Assembly: GCA_028583605.1 (NCBI GenBank)
Contig: CM053333.1
Coordinates: 30,173,302 to 30,237,301 of the forward strand
Direction of reading: 5' to 3'
DNA from: Dastarcus helophoroides
Taxonomy: Eukaryota; Arthropoda; Insecta; Coleoptera; Bothrideridae
Length of the DNA stretch: 64,000 nt
Shown piece after piece: positions 12,701-24,474 of this stretch. The stretch's first letter is position 1; each line of letters begins with the position of its first letter. A program made the translations under genes and the position numbers. The notes under the pieces are model-generated. The model was not told the origin of the DNA. It did not search any database and saw only the letters and a list, made by a program, of their open reading frames with translations.

Positions 12701-15700
12701 ACTCGCTACCGAACGGAATTTTCCTCAAAAATTACAATATATCCTTGTTTAGGAAAGCGGTTCATCGCCATATATCCTTGCTTCCGCATCCTACTCGCAG
12801 TGCTTTGAAAGCATAATGGGGTTACCCTTTGCGAGTGGATTAAACTTAAAAAAATTGATGAGATGTCTAAAAAAAAATTGAGAATATTTTTGTTGCTAAA
12901 TTTTACATTTTTTTTAAATATGCATTTTAGTTAAAAAAGATCTTTATAATTTCGAGTTAAATTTGAATTTACTTCAAACTAACGAGTTTTTTTGAAAATT
13001 CCTTCCTCACAATGCCGACTGAAGTTAAAAATAAAATAAAGTAATTTTTGAATTTTCGACCGTTGGCCCAAATTTTTCTGTTTAAACTTACATTTTTTTC
13101 AAGATTTTAACCTAAAAACGGAAATTGTGAATTTTCTAGAGATTTCTGTTTTAATTTTGAAATTCCAAGTGGAACATCAAAATTTTACAAAAAATGATTC
13201 ATTAATAAAAAAATGTTAGCTTAAACTCTGAAATATTAGATTTTTTTCTAGAAATTATCAACTTCAAGTCAATGTCAGAACTTCAAAAAATTTAAAATAT
13301 TCGAGTTTATTATCGAAATTTCGAGGTAAGAGTCCAAATTTTGAGAATCGATTTAAAAATTTATAATTTTTTATTACATAAATTACTAGTTCTTTAATTC
13401 ATGGGGTTGACCTTAATTTTCGAAACTGCGACTTTAATTATGAATTGTTGAACTTTTTCTCAAATTTTCGAAGATGTTTTAAATTATTTGATAATGAAAA
13501 TATTTGTGTTTCTGTTATAAATCGACCGCGAAATTAAATTTCTTAAAATTTTGAGTCTGCGCTTTTTTTACTTTATTTCAAAACGTTTCAACTTTATGTT
13601 CAAAATGTTAATTTGTTTTTGGAAATTTCAAAAATAGTACTTACAGACTTCGAGTTTTTTTTTTAAATATCGCTCAAAATTGCTACTTTCTAATATAAAT
13701 TATTGGATTTTTTATTTCAAAATTTCCACTTTTTCCACAAAGTTCAGTTATAATTTCAATTTTTACCTAAAATGTCGACCTATTCTTTAGCATTTCAAGA
13801 AAAGTTTGTTTTGTAAATTTTGAGTTTTGCTTTAATTTTATCCAAATGTTGACCTAATGTGACAAAAATAAAATAAAAAAATGTCTTATAATATCTTCAC
13901 CAGTTACTTAAAAAATTATAATCATAGAAAGAACACTGCCTGACCACAAACTGACTTTTCTTTCAAATATCATCAAATTAAACCAAACTTACATGTCTGG
14001 AAAGACAGTTGTGGTACATCTTAACATATTTGTCGATAATTTGGTACTGAGGTGGAAAACACGGATGACAAAGTGTTTTAACAACCCGTAAATCTTCTAA
14101 TATCAGTTGCCTCGTCAACTCCAAATACGTTATTAACCAATTCTTGTTGTCATCTCTCTCCTGTATCTGAGTCCCTTCAATCCTACTCGCCACCGACTTT
14201 TCTAAGACTTCAAAAGCCATCGCTTTCCATCGTTTGGGTCTACCTGGTGGTAAAAACCCAGTTTGCTTTTCCTGCTTCAGAGCTTCTTGATCCGCTTTCT
14301 CCTCCCTTTCAATAATCCTTAAAGCTGTAACGATCACAGTTGGTTCTTTTCTTACAGTATTTAGAGTTCGCGAGAGAACCAATCTGAGTTGTTTTTCCAA
14401 TAAATTTGACAAAACTTCGACTTCCGAAAAATATGCTTTCAGCATCGATTTATCATGTGGGGATTCATTAGGTAGTTTATGCAATTCATACAACAGATCG
14501 TCTCTTGAATTTTCAAGATCTCTTAGGCACTAGAACAGAAATTTCGGTTAGTTTGTCGGCCTCGTTTTATGGGGTGACTCACTTGATGGGTATGTAGGAG
14601 CTTTCCCTCGTTTATCCACCTTTTGGTTTTTTCAACACTTTCAGGAACTGTAAAAATATGTTTCAAATTCTCTTTCGCAGTAACCAGTTGGGAGTGTCGC
14701 ATATTTTCATCTCTCACTTCGTTCAGCACACTACATAAACTTGGAACATCTTTAAAGAGCAAAGCCATTTTCCTGAGACTAAAGGAATAAATATTTTATA
14801 CGTAAGTATGCGAGTATGAGTTTTACAACAAAAATATCACAATAATAATTATAAAAATGGAAATTTAAAACAATATGTAGAAACTTTTACTTTAAACTTG
14901 AAATTTAGAGATTAAATTGAAATTTTAAGTGTCTAAATAATTAAAAAGTTTAATTTTAAAGCGAAAATATTGCGAAAAGTAGTTTTGAATAAAAATTCAG
15001 TTTCTAAAAAAAAATTTATTTCCCAATTTTCAGTTCTTTCTTAACATTCCAACTTTGATCAGAAAAATTCCACTTTTTTTTGACATTCGAATTTTGAGTG
15101 AAAATTCAAAAAAATATAGTAATTTCAATTTCTAATTTTTTTTAGAAATCTGAAATTTTTATTTCAAATATTTTATTTTTATTAAAATCTCATCTAAAAT
15201 CTATAATTAATCGTTATTAAATATTAATGTTTAGTAATTAGTTTAATGTTAAGTTATAATATGTATTTATGGACATTTCTAAGCAATAAATAAATAAAAA
15301 ATTTTAAAGTCGAAGTTATGACCTTAAACTTGTTCCTGTTAAATAATTTGTGGTTATACTGAAAATCTCGAGATAAAAGTCGGCAATTAAAAAAAAAAAG
15401 TTAAATTTGGCCTTTCAATCCAAAAATTGAAAAAAAAGTCAAAATAATTTCAGCGTTTCCTTTCCATTTATTTCTCAAAAATTGAAGTTTACATTTAAAC
15501 CTCAAATTTAAATTTTCAATTTATTCCTAAAATATTTTTATAGTAAAATTTAAAATTTTGTCATTAAATTTAAAAGGACGCAAGAAAAGGGTAAACTTTA
15601 AGAAAAGGGTGAAATTTCGATAAAAAAGGTTGCCATTTTGAGATGATAATTCAAATGTATAGAATAAAAACAAAATTTCGTCGAATAGCGGAAAATCAAT

Positions 15701-16102
15701 AGATATAAAAACCGTACCACTTTAAAATAAGTTGAAACATGCATCCATTTGATATCTGAATGACGTGTGGATATAAGACAATCTAAATAATACTAACCTG
15801 GCATCTATTTCGGCAACGTCTTCCAAACAAGTGCGAAGCTGATTCAGGCCAACTCTAACACCATCAAGTTTCTGCTGCATGGCCGATTTTAGTAAAGCTT
15901 CTACTGAGCACTTCTGACGAGCCAATTTTCTCTTAAACTGCTCTATTTTTTCCAGCTTACCATGTTTTTTTATTGTATTTATTACATGAGCAGTGGCAGT
16001 GGCTTTAGCTGCAGCCTCCAATTCTCGCATATTTCTCTTGACTGTTAAAACATAACATTAAAACAAACATTAGAATTTAACACTAAACTTACATTCCGAC
16101 AT
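6114..16102 (-). CDS. Sec6: Exocyst complex component 3 (Sec6), 8 coding exons
   Basis: Exons in coding order: 16093-16102, 15798-16041, 14583-14778, 13993-14529, 7333-7515, 7108-7280, 6787-7054, 6114-6752. All introns have GT/AG ends and the joined frame is open for 2250 nt (749 residues), the usual length for Sec6/EXOC3 (about 740-755). Recognition rests on the N-terminal block SVEALLKSAMQQKLDGVRVG, the CLRDLENSRDDLLYELHKLP block and the C-terminal helical bundle. Sec6 is a core subunit of the octameric exocyst, a CATCHR-fold tether that docks secretory vesicles at the plasma membrane before SNARE-mediated fusion. No signal peptide or membrane segment is seen. The first exon contributes only 10 coding bases. 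Intron 4 (7516-13992) is inflated by LINE fragments and satellite. Nothing suggests a pseudogene. Confidence 0.93.
6787..7054 (-). CDS. Sec6: Sec6 exon 7
   Basis: Residues 448-537, beginning SEELTNKALILGIEQVIEYG. The acceptor is ttctttcag and the donor gtaagt. The sequence is part of the C-terminal helical bundles. Confidence 0.92.
7108..7280 (-). CDS. Sec6: Sec6 exon 6
   Basis: Residues 391-448. It begins KMKENYREWMENTLKSEKLE and ends QNLQVTKTM, followed by the donor gtagta. The acceptor (tttttag) lies only 52 bp from exon 5, a very short intron. Confidence 0.9.
7333..7515 (-). CDS. Sec6: Sec6 exon 5
   Basis: Residues 330-390 (61 codons, phase 0 at both ends). It encodes LQEVIQNGLQGNEYVSILSW and then GPLLPPRVQETLESEYLN, a conserved Sec6 segment. 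The acceptor is ttatttacag and the donor gtaaga. Confidence 0.92.
7560..8429. repeat. Degenerate AT-rich satellite in Sec6 intron 4
   Basis: Imperfect repeats of the window-wide motif, here mostly in its pyrimidine orientation (TTTCGAATTTT, TTTTGACTTTTT). No conserved frame or hairpin stands out. Short open frames in it are biased to Lys, Phe, Asn and Leu. Confidence 0.7.
8430..9062 (+). pseudogene. LINE-D C-terminal fragment: RNase H tail and zinc knuckle
   Basis: Encodes the end of an RNase H-like domain (WIKGYSG, then GNERADKLPRKG after a small disruption) followed by HCRLNKHLHRMG and a Cys/His knuckle, CRGCLEEDESVEHVMCHCPA. This arrangement is typical of the C terminus of RNase H-bearing non-LTR elements (I/R1/LOA-like clades). 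Stop codons interrupt it and the RT is absent. The 3' end (GGCCTAAACTTTAGGCAACC) is shared with the copy at 54603-54894, which defines the true 3' end of the element. It lies in Sec6 intron 4, antisense to Sec6. Confidence 0.8.
9063..9470. other. AT-rich spacer with a short G-run
   Basis: No coding or repeat assignment. It contains a run CTGAGGGGGGAGGGGG (about 9356-9371), unusual in this AT-rich sequence. The overlapping 68-codon minus frame has no recognisable domain and is not called. Confidence 0.4.
9471..11750 (+). repeat. Long purine-strand degenerate satellite tract
   Basis: About 2.3 kb of degenerate units close to GTCGAAATTTTGAAAAA, with A-runs on the plus strand and very few interruptions. 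The unit drifts (AAAATTTTCAAAAAAGTC and similar) and spacing varies around 15-25 bp. The same motif appears in opposite orientation at 59.9-61.5 kb. The frames at 10119, 11191 and 11463 are by-products. Confidence 0.8.
11754..11982. repeat. Inverted repeat (fold-back) in Sec6 intron 4
   Basis: Two arms of about 73 bp: the left begins AGTTTTATTTAACATTTGTG and the right ends at about 11982 with AATGTTAAATAAAATT. The arms match nearly throughout and enclose an ~85-bp centre. It could be a fold-back MITE. No transposase or clear target duplication was found. Confidence 0.65.
11983..12597. repeat. Degenerate AT-rich satellite
   Basis: Mixed-orientation units of the window-wide motif. No gene or defined element is seen. 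Confidence 0.6.
12598..12853 (+). pseudogene. LINE-A 3' end fragment with C-terminal codons
   Basis: Encodes the LINE-A C terminus (GRCSQELIG, then a VQLDTVRTS-like block, YRTSKLWNSLPNGIFLKNY and HPTRSALKA before the stop) and its 3' tail with A-run. A ~60-bp segment present in the 31.5-kb copy is missing after the first motif. It is severely 5'-truncated and inserted in Sec6 intron 4. Confidence 0.85.
12854..13992. repeat. Degenerate AT-rich satellite, end of Sec6 intron 4
   Basis: AT-rich degenerate units, mainly TTTCGA/AATTTTGA words of mixed orientation. The last bases hold the Sec6 exon 4 donor. No other feature is seen. Confidence 0.6.
13993..14529 (-). CDS. Sec6: Sec6 exon 4
   Basis: Residues 151-329, the longest internal exon (537 nt, both ends at codon boundaries). 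It starts CLRDLENSRDDLLYELHKLP and ends MYHNCLSRH. The acceptor is ctgttctag and the donor gtaagt. Confidence 0.93.
14583..14778 (-). CDS. Sec6: Sec6 exon 3
   Basis: Residues 85-150. The acceptor is cctttag and the donor gtgagt after LLHTHQ. It encodes the VPSLCSVLNEVRDENMRHSQ block and a KENLKHIFTVPESVEK stretch, which belong to the N-terminal exocyst rod. Confidence 0.9.
14779..15797. repeat. Sec6 intron 2, AT-rich satellite
   Basis: Between Sec6 exons 2 and 3. It holds degenerate satellite words and simple AT sequence, with nothing gene-like. Confidence 0.6.
15798..16041 (-). CDS. Sec6: Sec6 exon 2
   Basis: Residues 4-85. It carries the charged, coiled-coil-prone N-terminal region (KKHGKLEKIEQFKRKLARQK) and the highly conserved SVEALLKSAMQQKLDGVRVG motif. 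The acceptor is ttttaacag and the donor gttagt. The codon for residue 85 is split with exon 3. Confidence 0.9.
16093..16102 (-). CDS. Sec6: Sec6 exon 1 (coding part)
   Basis: ATG TCG GAA T followed by the donor gtaagt, a micro-exon of 10 coding bases encoding Met-Ser-Glu. It is chosen as the start because exon 2 is preceded by an acceptor (ttttaacag) upstream of its first in-frame Met, and the join gives MSEFKRNMRELE. If translation instead began at the exon 2 Met, the protein would lack only seven residues. Confidence 0.75.
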
Positions 16103-18094
16103 TATTTCCTTCTAAAATGTTTGATTTAAAAGTGGGTGTTAAATATTTATTTATCAGCTGTCACACTGTCTACTAAAAAACATAACCTAAATTATGACAT
16201 TTCTTCTTCTTCTTTATGGCATCTATTATAGAAAAGACTAAAGGTGTGTATGCACGAACGATCAATGACATCAGTGGCGTACAGTGCGAGCAATTATTTA
16301 TATGTTTTAACATTCTTCATTTAATTACAATTAATATTTTATCATTACTTACAGAACTTATAAAGGTTAGGGTTTCAGTTTTGGAGAAAATAACACGATT
16401 CAACCGCAATTTTGATTCGGGCCAAACCGTCCAAAGCTTTGGCTAAAGTCGAAATTTCCAAAAACCTTGGATATTTTTAAAACTAAAACATTTAAGTTTT
16501 AGTTTAAGAACAAAGATGAAAGTTTAAATTTACGTCGACAGTTTCATTTTAAAGCTCTAAAAATCCAAAAACGTAAATTTTTTGTTTTTTCTTGAATTTT
16601 TGTTTGTTTCGAAGTGTTGACTTTTATCTGAGATCTCAAAATTTTGATTGTAACCATAAAATGTTGACATTTTACTCAAAAAATAACTACGGTGGAAAAT
16701 TTGACTTAAAATTCGAAAATTTTAGAAAAAAAATTAAGCATTTTAAAATTTTGTAAGAAACACAAACATTAAAAAATTGCCTAAGATACATATAGCTTTT
16801 TCAATTTTAAATTTTTCGCTAGAATTCAAATTCTTTCCGAAAGGAATTTTTACGAAATTTATATTTCAATCTCGAAATTTCCATTATCACTTAGAAATTT
16901 TGACTTTTTCTCTAAAATACAACTTCCTGAAATTTCGATTTTTTTAGCGACATTTTTACTGTAGTCGCAAAATTTAAACTTTTAACAAAGTTAAAAGTTT
17001 AAATTTAAGGTCGAACATTCGACTTGAAAGTTGAATTTTGAAGAAAAAATTAAACACTTGATTTTCTCTAAAAAAAACTTTTTTATAAACAAATTTTAAG
17101 TTTTTTTTCGAAATTTCAACTTTTTATCGAAATTTTGTATTAAAATTTTAAATTTCCAGTTCTTTTCGAATTAACTGTGATCTCAACATTTCGATTTTAA
17201 GTTCAAATCTTTAAATAATGCCTCACAAGTTCCGCCTACTTTTTGGGAAAAAACTTCTCATTTCGGAAGCAATTCGAAATTTGTAAAAACCAAACGCAAT
17301 TTTTTTTACAAATTTGTCACATTTAAACTAGAGATTTCACTTAAAGTTCGAAGCTTAAAATTTCAAGAAAAACTCAAAATTTTAAAATTAAAGTCGAAAA
17401 AATTAGATTGACTTTTTCGCCCTCGAAATTTCGCCTTTAAGAGTGCAATTTAAAAAAGCGCATATTTTTTACTTTAAAGATGTCAAGGATAATCTTTTTT
17501 TTTGAAAAAGTTCACATTTCGGGATAAACTGGTTTATAAAAATAGAATGCAAGTTTTGGTACAACATCTCTCTGGTTCTTTGTTAGACCAAACTTCAAAG
17601 TCAAAGTCTGAAAGTCTAAATTTCATTTCATTTTCCAAAAAAATCGTAATGTAATTTTTCTCAAATTTTTGACTAGAATCTCAAAATTTAGACTTTTACA
17701 TGTGAGATTTTACTTGAAGCTTAAAACTTCTAGAAAATTGAAAATTTTGAAATTAAAGCGAAAAAATTTTAATTGACTTTTATTACCTCCGAAATTTTAC
17801 CTTTAGGAGTAAATTAAAACAATGCCTATTTTTTGAGTTTAAAAATGTAAAGCTTTTTTTTTGAGAAAGCGGTTTACATTTCAGAACAAACTCAAAATTT
17901 GTAAAAATAAAATGCAAATTTTTTAGTACAAAATTTCGTTGGCTCAGACGAAATTTGAAAGTTTAAACTGGGAAAGTATACATTTCGAGTTTTATCAAGT
18001 CGAAATTTTGGAGAAAAAATTTTAAATTTCAAGTTTAAACTTAGAATTAAAAAAAAACACAACATTTGGAAAAAACTGGTAATTTTAATAATAA
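16103..18094. repeat. Sec6 upstream flank and degenerate satellite
   Basis: The first ~100 bp should contain the Sec6 5' UTR and promoter, but no TATA box is obvious. A 76-codon plus-strand frame (16216-16446) shows no domain and is not called. From about 16450 on the sequence is degenerate satellite in mixed orientation. Confidence 0.55.
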
Positions 18095-18471
18095 TGTTAC
18101 GGGCTTATCGGTTCGAATTGATTCACACGTGAATTGAAAATAATACCCACTTTATTACTAAATTAAACTTGGATCATCACAATTGAACAATTAACTCACT
18201 TATTGACGTCTACTAACTCACTAATTACACTGGTTCTAACTGACTGATTCGAGGGAAAGCTGACCGCCTTATATAGTTTTGGCATCCAGGTTCCAGAACA
18301 ATCCGGCAGATAAGGCTTATCGTTTGCCGAAATTTCGGAAACGCTTATCGGCCGTTTGCTTCGTTATCGCGGTCGCTTTCCCCTTATCAGATCATTCTAG
18401 AAACTTTTCTTATGTACTAAATTCTACAATTCTATTCTAAATTCTATTCCATCTATTTACATTGCGTTACA
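18095..18471 (-). mobile_element. Solo LTR (TGTAAC family), copy 2
   Basis: A 377-bp LTR running TGTTAC...GTTACA on the plus strand, so the element reads on the minus strand. It is flanked by a 4-bp target-site duplication ATAA (18091-18094 and 18472-18475). Read on the minus strand it has a TATATAAGG TATA box, an initiator-like TCAGTCAGTTAG stretch and an AATAAA. No internal domain flanks it, so it is a solo LTR left by LTR-LTR recombination. The 4-bp duplication fits a Ty3/gypsy or BEL-type element. Confidence 0.88.
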
Positions 18472-18475
18472 ATAA

Positions 18476-19511
18476 CAAAATTCCTAAATTTCGAATTTTT
18501 GTCGAATATTTCACTTCAATCTCAAAATTTTGATTTTAAATTAGAATCTTCAAAATAATTCTGTTACGACGTTTCTACATTTAAGCCAGATATTTCACTT
18601 GAAGCTTAAAATTTCTAGAAAAACTCAAAATTTTAAAATTAAATCCGCAGACATAATTTTTTACAATAAAAAACGCATTTTTTTAGTTTAAAAATATAAA
18701 GCTTAAATTCTTTTTGAAAAAAAAGTTTACATTTCAGAAGGTATACAAAATGTATATATTTTAGTACAAAATTTCTTTGGCTCAAGTTTAAATTCGGTAA
18801 TTCTCTACATTTCGAGTTTTCTTTAATCCAGATTTTAGAGAAAAAAAATTTGAAATTGCGGGTTTGATTTCAGAATTTTAAGAAAAATCCTAACATTTTG
18901 AGAAAAACTCGTAACTTGTGTGATAAAAAAAATCTATAAATTTCAAATTTTTCTAGAATTTTCCATTTTAATCTCAAAATTTCGATTTTAAACTCGAATA
19001 TTCGACAAAGTTACGACATGTAAACCTGGAATTGCATTTATTTTTTTTTTGGTAGAAAACCTCAAAATTTATAAAAAATACAATGCAAGTTTTAACACCA
19101 AATTTCGATAAAAAAGTTGAGATTTTGAGAAACTTGGAATTTATAATAAAAGTTTAAAAATTATGTTAAACTTAGAATTTCAATAAAACTTGACTATAAT
19201 CTGCTTTATGCTCAGAAACAGAAGAGGCAAATGTTCGAAATTAAGAATTAAAGTCAAACTTTTGAACATATAAATTTACTTTTTCTTTTAAAATTTTCAC
19301 CTTGACTAAAATTTAAGGCTCCTTTCTTGAAATTTTAAATTAAATCTCGAAATAAAAAAAATGTTAAAGTTTAACTCTAAATTTTGAGGAAACACTCTAA
19401 TAGAAGAAAACCTAGAAGTTTATGTAAAAACATTCCAAAATTTTCAATTTAATCACAAAATATTGACTTAAATTATTTAATTATTCGACTCTTTCCTGAA
19501 AGTTTATCCTA
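18476..19511. repeat. Degenerate AT-rich satellite
   Basis: Satellite words of mixed orientation, with no gene or defined element. Confidence 0.6.
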
Positions 19512-19971
19512 GAAATGAATTCGAGCACTATCTCTTGGGACGATCATATGCGCGCCATTGCCAAGTCCACTTCTCAGAAGCTAGGCTTTCTTTTTGGAAC
19601 TAAAAAGTACTTCACATCTCATCAACTACTTACACTATACAAAGCACACTGTAGCTCTTTTGGATTCAATTCAAAGAAGAATGATTCGATTAATTGATGA
19701 CGAGAGTTTGAGGGATTCTCTCGAAATACTCTAGCACAGGCGGGTGGTGGTGACATCTCTTTTCTATAAATACTTTCACGGGAGATGCTCTCTTTGTTCT
19801 ATAGAACTTCCAAGCTATGTTACTCGTTACTGAATGGAATTTTCCTCAAAAATTACAATCTATTGCTTAGGAAAGTGGTTCATCGCCATATATCCTTGTT
19901 TTCGCATCCTACTGGCAATGCTTTGAAGGTATAATGGAGTTGGCCTTTGCGAGTGGACTGAACCTAAAAAA
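19512..19971 (+). pseudogene. LINE-A 3' fragment with internal deletions
   Basis: Starts in the post-RT region (SWDDHMRAIAKSTSQKLGFL, LYKAHCSS) and runs through a broken C terminus to the 3' tail (GCGAGTGGACTGAACC plus A-run). Compared with the 31.1-31.9 kb copy several internal stretches are missing. It meets the next LINE-A copy tail to tail with about 35 bp between. Confidence 0.85.
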
Positions 19972-20005
19972 GTTTCCCCCAAACCCTTAACATTTCTAGA
20001 AAAAG

Positions 20006-23000
20006 TTTTTTTTAAGTTTAATCCACTCGCAAAGGGTAGCTCCATTATGCTTTTAAAGCACTGCGAGTAGGATGCGGAAACAAGGATAGATGGCGATGAA
20101 CCGCCTTCTTAAACAAGGATATATTGTAATTTTTGGGGAAAATTCCTTTCGGTAACAAGTTCCATAACTTGGAAGTTCTATAAAAAAAAAGTCTCCGCAG
20201 ACAGAAGTCCTCACTGTGTCAAGCTGGACCGCATAGGAATTTGCTGTCTCCGACTGTCTAGCATGCCTCAAGAATCTTGCCTTTGGGAGGATCAATCCTA
20301 TTAGTTCCTGCGAACATCTTTCATGTTAGTACTTGTAGAAAAGAGACAAGTCACCAACCATACGCCTGTGCTCTAGTGTTTCGAGAGAATCGGTCAGACT
20401 CTTGTCATCAATTAGGCGAATCACTCTTCTTTGAATTGAATCCAAGAGATCTAAAGTGTGTTTTGGGGCTGAACTCCAAACATGTGAACAGTATTCTTCA
20501 GTGCTGGCCTAACTTGAGCTTTGTATAGTGTGTGAGTAACTGATGAAATACTTTTTAGCTCTAAAAAGAAAGCCTAACTTCTGAGAGGCGCATTTGGCAA
20601 TGACGCGCACATGATCGTCCCAAGAGAAGTTAGTGCTCGCATTCACTCCTAGGACAGATAGGTTAGATCCCATGGGAAAGATTTTACCGTCCATTAGTAT
20701 TTTTGTTGCATTATCCCTTGATGTTTCTATAGGGAAAACAGCGGTCTGAGTTTTTGAAGCGTTGAAGTCGACCAAATTGTTCTTACCCTGTTCCAAAATA
20801 ATCTCGAGATCCCGATTAATCGGCTGTATCTGCTGTTCCTTTAGTCGATCTGAAGCAGCGATAGATAATGGTTTGTCGGAGAAGAAAGATGACACAAGGT
20901 TACTATCATCTGCGTAACTGTATATAGGATCGGAAGTTGAAGCTAAGAGATCGTTTATGTGTAACAGAAATAGAGTAGGAGACAGAACAGACCCCTGAGG
21001 CACTCCTGCCTTAATCGCAAATGTCTCGGATGAGATGCCATCGACGACAACCTGAAGAGATCTGTCAGCGAGAAAATTGGATATCAAATAACAGAGTCCA
21101 GGAGGAAGACCATAAGATGTTAATTTGACGAGAAGAGATCGGTGCCAGACTCTGTCGAAAGCCTTTGAGATATCCAATGTCACAATCCTAGCCTCACCAT
21201 GGTTTTCCATAGTTGAGTTACAGATATGAGTAACATATGCCAGTAGATCGCTAGTGGAACTTTGTTGTCTAAAACCGTATTGCCTGTCGCAGATGATTCT
21301 ATTTTCCTCCAGATATTTGAGAATCTCGATGTTGATAATCTTTTCCATCACTAGATATAACGGATAAAAAAGATATAGGGCGATGATTGTTAGCCAGATT
21401 CCTTTTTCCATTTTTAGGGACAGGCTGCACTCTAGCAGATTTTCAGATGTTAGGGAATACACCTTTGTTGTAAGAGAGTGTGAACAATTTACTTAGGACA
21501 GGAGTCAACTCTGGGGCGCACTTCTTAAGAACAATAGCGGGAATACCATCAAGGCCAGAAGCTTTCGAGGTGTCGAGCTCAAGGAGAATCTTTCTGATTG
21601 TGCATTGTCTGAAAACAACTTCAGGCATCGAAGTGCCAACCTTAGGGTTCTGCGTTTCGAGAATCAAGATTGGAATTTTCGGCAAACATTAAGGCTAATA
21701 TGTCAGCCTTTTCCTTGGAGGTAGTAGCAGTATTGCTATTTTCATCGAGTAAAGGTGGAAAATTTGAAGATGTAAAATTCTTTCCAATCGACTTTGCAAA
21801 TCCCCAAAAGGACCTGCCACCGTTCGGACAGTTGATAAGCCTCTGGCGCATTTTACGATCGAAATCACCTTTTACCTCGTCAATAACCTGTTTACAAGAA
21901 CTTCGTCCATCTACAAATATGGTCCGAGTCTCGACTGGGGGATTATTTCGCCAACGACGATATGCGCGATTTTTGCAGGAGACAGCCGGGGCACATTTCT
22001 TACTGAACCAAGATTTACTGGAGGTAGACTTCTTTTGGGAGTGGGGAATTGAGCATTCCATACCAATCAGGATAGTTTCCGTGATGGATTTGGCGACTAA
22101 GGAAGGGTTGTCTGAGTTAAAGCAGGCTTCCTGCCATGGGAAAGATGCAATGAAGTCTCTTAATTCTTCCCAGTTTGCAGAGTTAAAATGCCAAACCCTA
22201 GGGGACTGCGTCTGGGAAGGAGGTGGTATATGAAGCGAGCGAGAGGCTGCTACAAGCTTGTAATCCGAATTTCCAAGCGATGATGTCACAGATTTTATAC
22301 GAATTTGGTGAATTTGTAAGGAAAAGGTCGAGTAGATTAGGTTGATGGGTATCTACATCAGGAATTCTTGTGGGTTCCTCAATTAATTGCGATAGTCCAC
22401 AAGTGATAGCGAAAGCCTCTGCCACCCTTCCCGCGTCGTCAATTCGGGAATAAAACCTTAACCAGGGGATGTTGTGTGCGTTGAAATCACCGAGAAAGAC
22501 AACCTCAGCTTTTGGATAATTCGTCTGTAGGCGATCAAAGGTTACGGAGAGATAAGAGTAGAGCTATGAGGGATCGTTTGGAGACAAATAAAGTGAACAA
22601 ATGAATATTACTTTGCTTTTGGAGCAGATTTTCAGCCAAATCACATCATGATCAGCAGATTCCAGTGCTTTTTCTCGTTGACAGGACAGGTCGCTTCGCG
22701 TAAAAGCACAAATTCCCCTCTTGTGTCGAAATTTTGTGTGCAAGTCGTAGTTAGGGCAAAGCAAATGGACTGTATTGATGGATGGGGAGATTTGGGTTTC
22801 TGTCAGAGACAGCACATGGGGTCTTTCCTTTTGAAGGTGTTGATGAACCGAGTTTAGATTTGAGTTTAGACCCCGAATGTTACATAATTGAATTTTGAAT
22901 GAATTGTTTGAAAGAAACTTGGCCCGTGGTACATTAAAATTTTTCGTCGATTTTGGATTCCCTCCTACACCTTCCACCCGGACATCCGAACGGGAGGGTA

Positions 23001-23242
23001 GTTTACGTCCGGAATTTTTTGCACGAAGAGAATCCATCATCTTTGTTTTTAATAATTAGAAGAAAAAATCAGGTAGATGAAAAAAGGAAATAGAGAAAAG
23101 GACAGGATGAGGAAAGAAGAATAGCAAAAACCGACTCACGTGTCAGAAACGGAAACATGATGTAAGCATCATTTCACCGCCTCCTAGTGATACGTGGGGT
23201 GGTGCTACCTCGGACGACTGAAAGTTCCAGTCCACCACCTCG
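20006..23242 (-). mobile_element. LINE-A, near full length, left inverted arm
   Basis: Minus-strand copy of 3.2 kb with both ends: the 5' end (reverse of GAGGTGGTGGACTGG) at 23242 and the 3' tail with A-run at 20006. The 5' UTR is ~200 bp and ATG is at 23040. The endonuclease has SLTETQ, LYLSPNDPS and SDYKLV motifs. The RT has KASGLDGI, DISKAFDRVWH, GVPQGSVLSP and YADDSN, followed by a C-terminal KLWN-like segment. Frameshifts split the ORF at about 22564, 22290, 21680, 21460 and 20530, so it is inactive. LINE-A is an APE-type non-LTR element, probably CR1/Jockey-like. It sits inside a gypsy fragment. Confidence 0.9.
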
Positions 23243-24474
23243 ACAATCGACATTTTTCTTGATGTTTGGCCATAAGAATTTTTTTCTCAATTGCAAAGAA
23301 GTTACCTCACTACTTGGATGAGAAATATTGTGTATTGTCTCAAAAGCAGTCTTTCGAAGCGGCTGAGGTAGGTAAGGGGTAATGACGCCATGAGTAATAT
23401 CACAATAAATATTTATGTTTGGTTAAATGACTAATTTTTGTAGATTTAAAGAAGTTTCGTTCTGAATCAGATACAACAGTTCTTGATCCTCCTGGATCTT
23501 GTTTAATTATCTGGGGATGAAGATCAAGAACGGTTGGCATTAAGATTGCGTTGATCTGTGAGAGTGCTTCGAATGCATCAGCAGGTACATTATTTTTTCC
23601 TTTTACATAATTATGTCTGTAGAAAACTGAGAAATATAATCAAGTTGCCCCAATTGACGCTCAAAAACTTTTTCGAGTTTTTGCTCAAACGCCGCAATTA
23701 ATGGAATATGATCGGTTTTTATGGTAAACTGATGACATTCAAGAATATGTTGAAAGTGTTTTATAGCTACAAAAATGGCAAGTAATTCGCGATCATAAGT
23801 GCTGTTCTCTTCTCTGTATCGCTGAGTTTTCTGGAAGAAAATCCAACTGGCTTCCAGATACCTTCCTCTAGTTGTTCCAGTGAAGCTCTAATGCTGGTTG
23901 TTGATGTATCTGTTGTGAGTGTTAAATATGCTCTTGGAAACAAAAAGACTGTCATGGTAACATCTGCAAGACTTTGTTTAAGTATTTGGAAAGCTTTTGT
24001 CCAGATTATTGTAGTTCTTTTATTTTTATTGATTTTTTTTAAAAGACATTAAAAGGGAGCTGAAGACTAGCCATCTTTGGAATGCATCGCCTATAATAGT
24101 TGATCATTCCCAAAAAGCGTCTCAGTTCGTGAACTGTTTGTGGTTTTCAGTACTCTAATATTTTCTCAACGTGTTCATTTGTTGGAGAATAATTTTTCCA
24201 TATTATCCAGTCTTCTTCCAGTTGTAGTGATACTACATCTACTAAGGTATCAATCTTTAATGAAGTTGAAGTTTCCACGACAGAAATGTCCTGATTGATT
24301 TTGCGGTCCGCAATTTTTCCAAGTTCCTCGAGGTTGTGGGTATTAAACATTGTCAGAAATTTTTGAAGAACTGGTAGTTTTTCAAACCATAATTCTTATA
24401 TTACTGTGTCAGAGAGGTTCTTTGAACTCTCTGTTCACATTTTTGGTAGAAGTTACGAAGATTTTTTGGAACCT
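23243..24474 (-). pseudogene. Ty3/gypsy pol fragment, left inverted arm
   Basis: Minus-strand fragment of a Ty3/gypsy polyprotein gene. It has the RT connection motif (HELRRFLGMINYYRRCIPKM, broken by a stop here), the RNase H opening LTLTTDTSTTSIRASLEQLE and KPVGFSSRKLSDTEKR, then decayed RNase H and part of the linker to integrase (LEALSQINAI-like). Multiple stops and small deletions are present. It is homologous base by base to 27140-28381 in inverted orientation, with the LINE-A insertion at the same position. Confidence 0.88.
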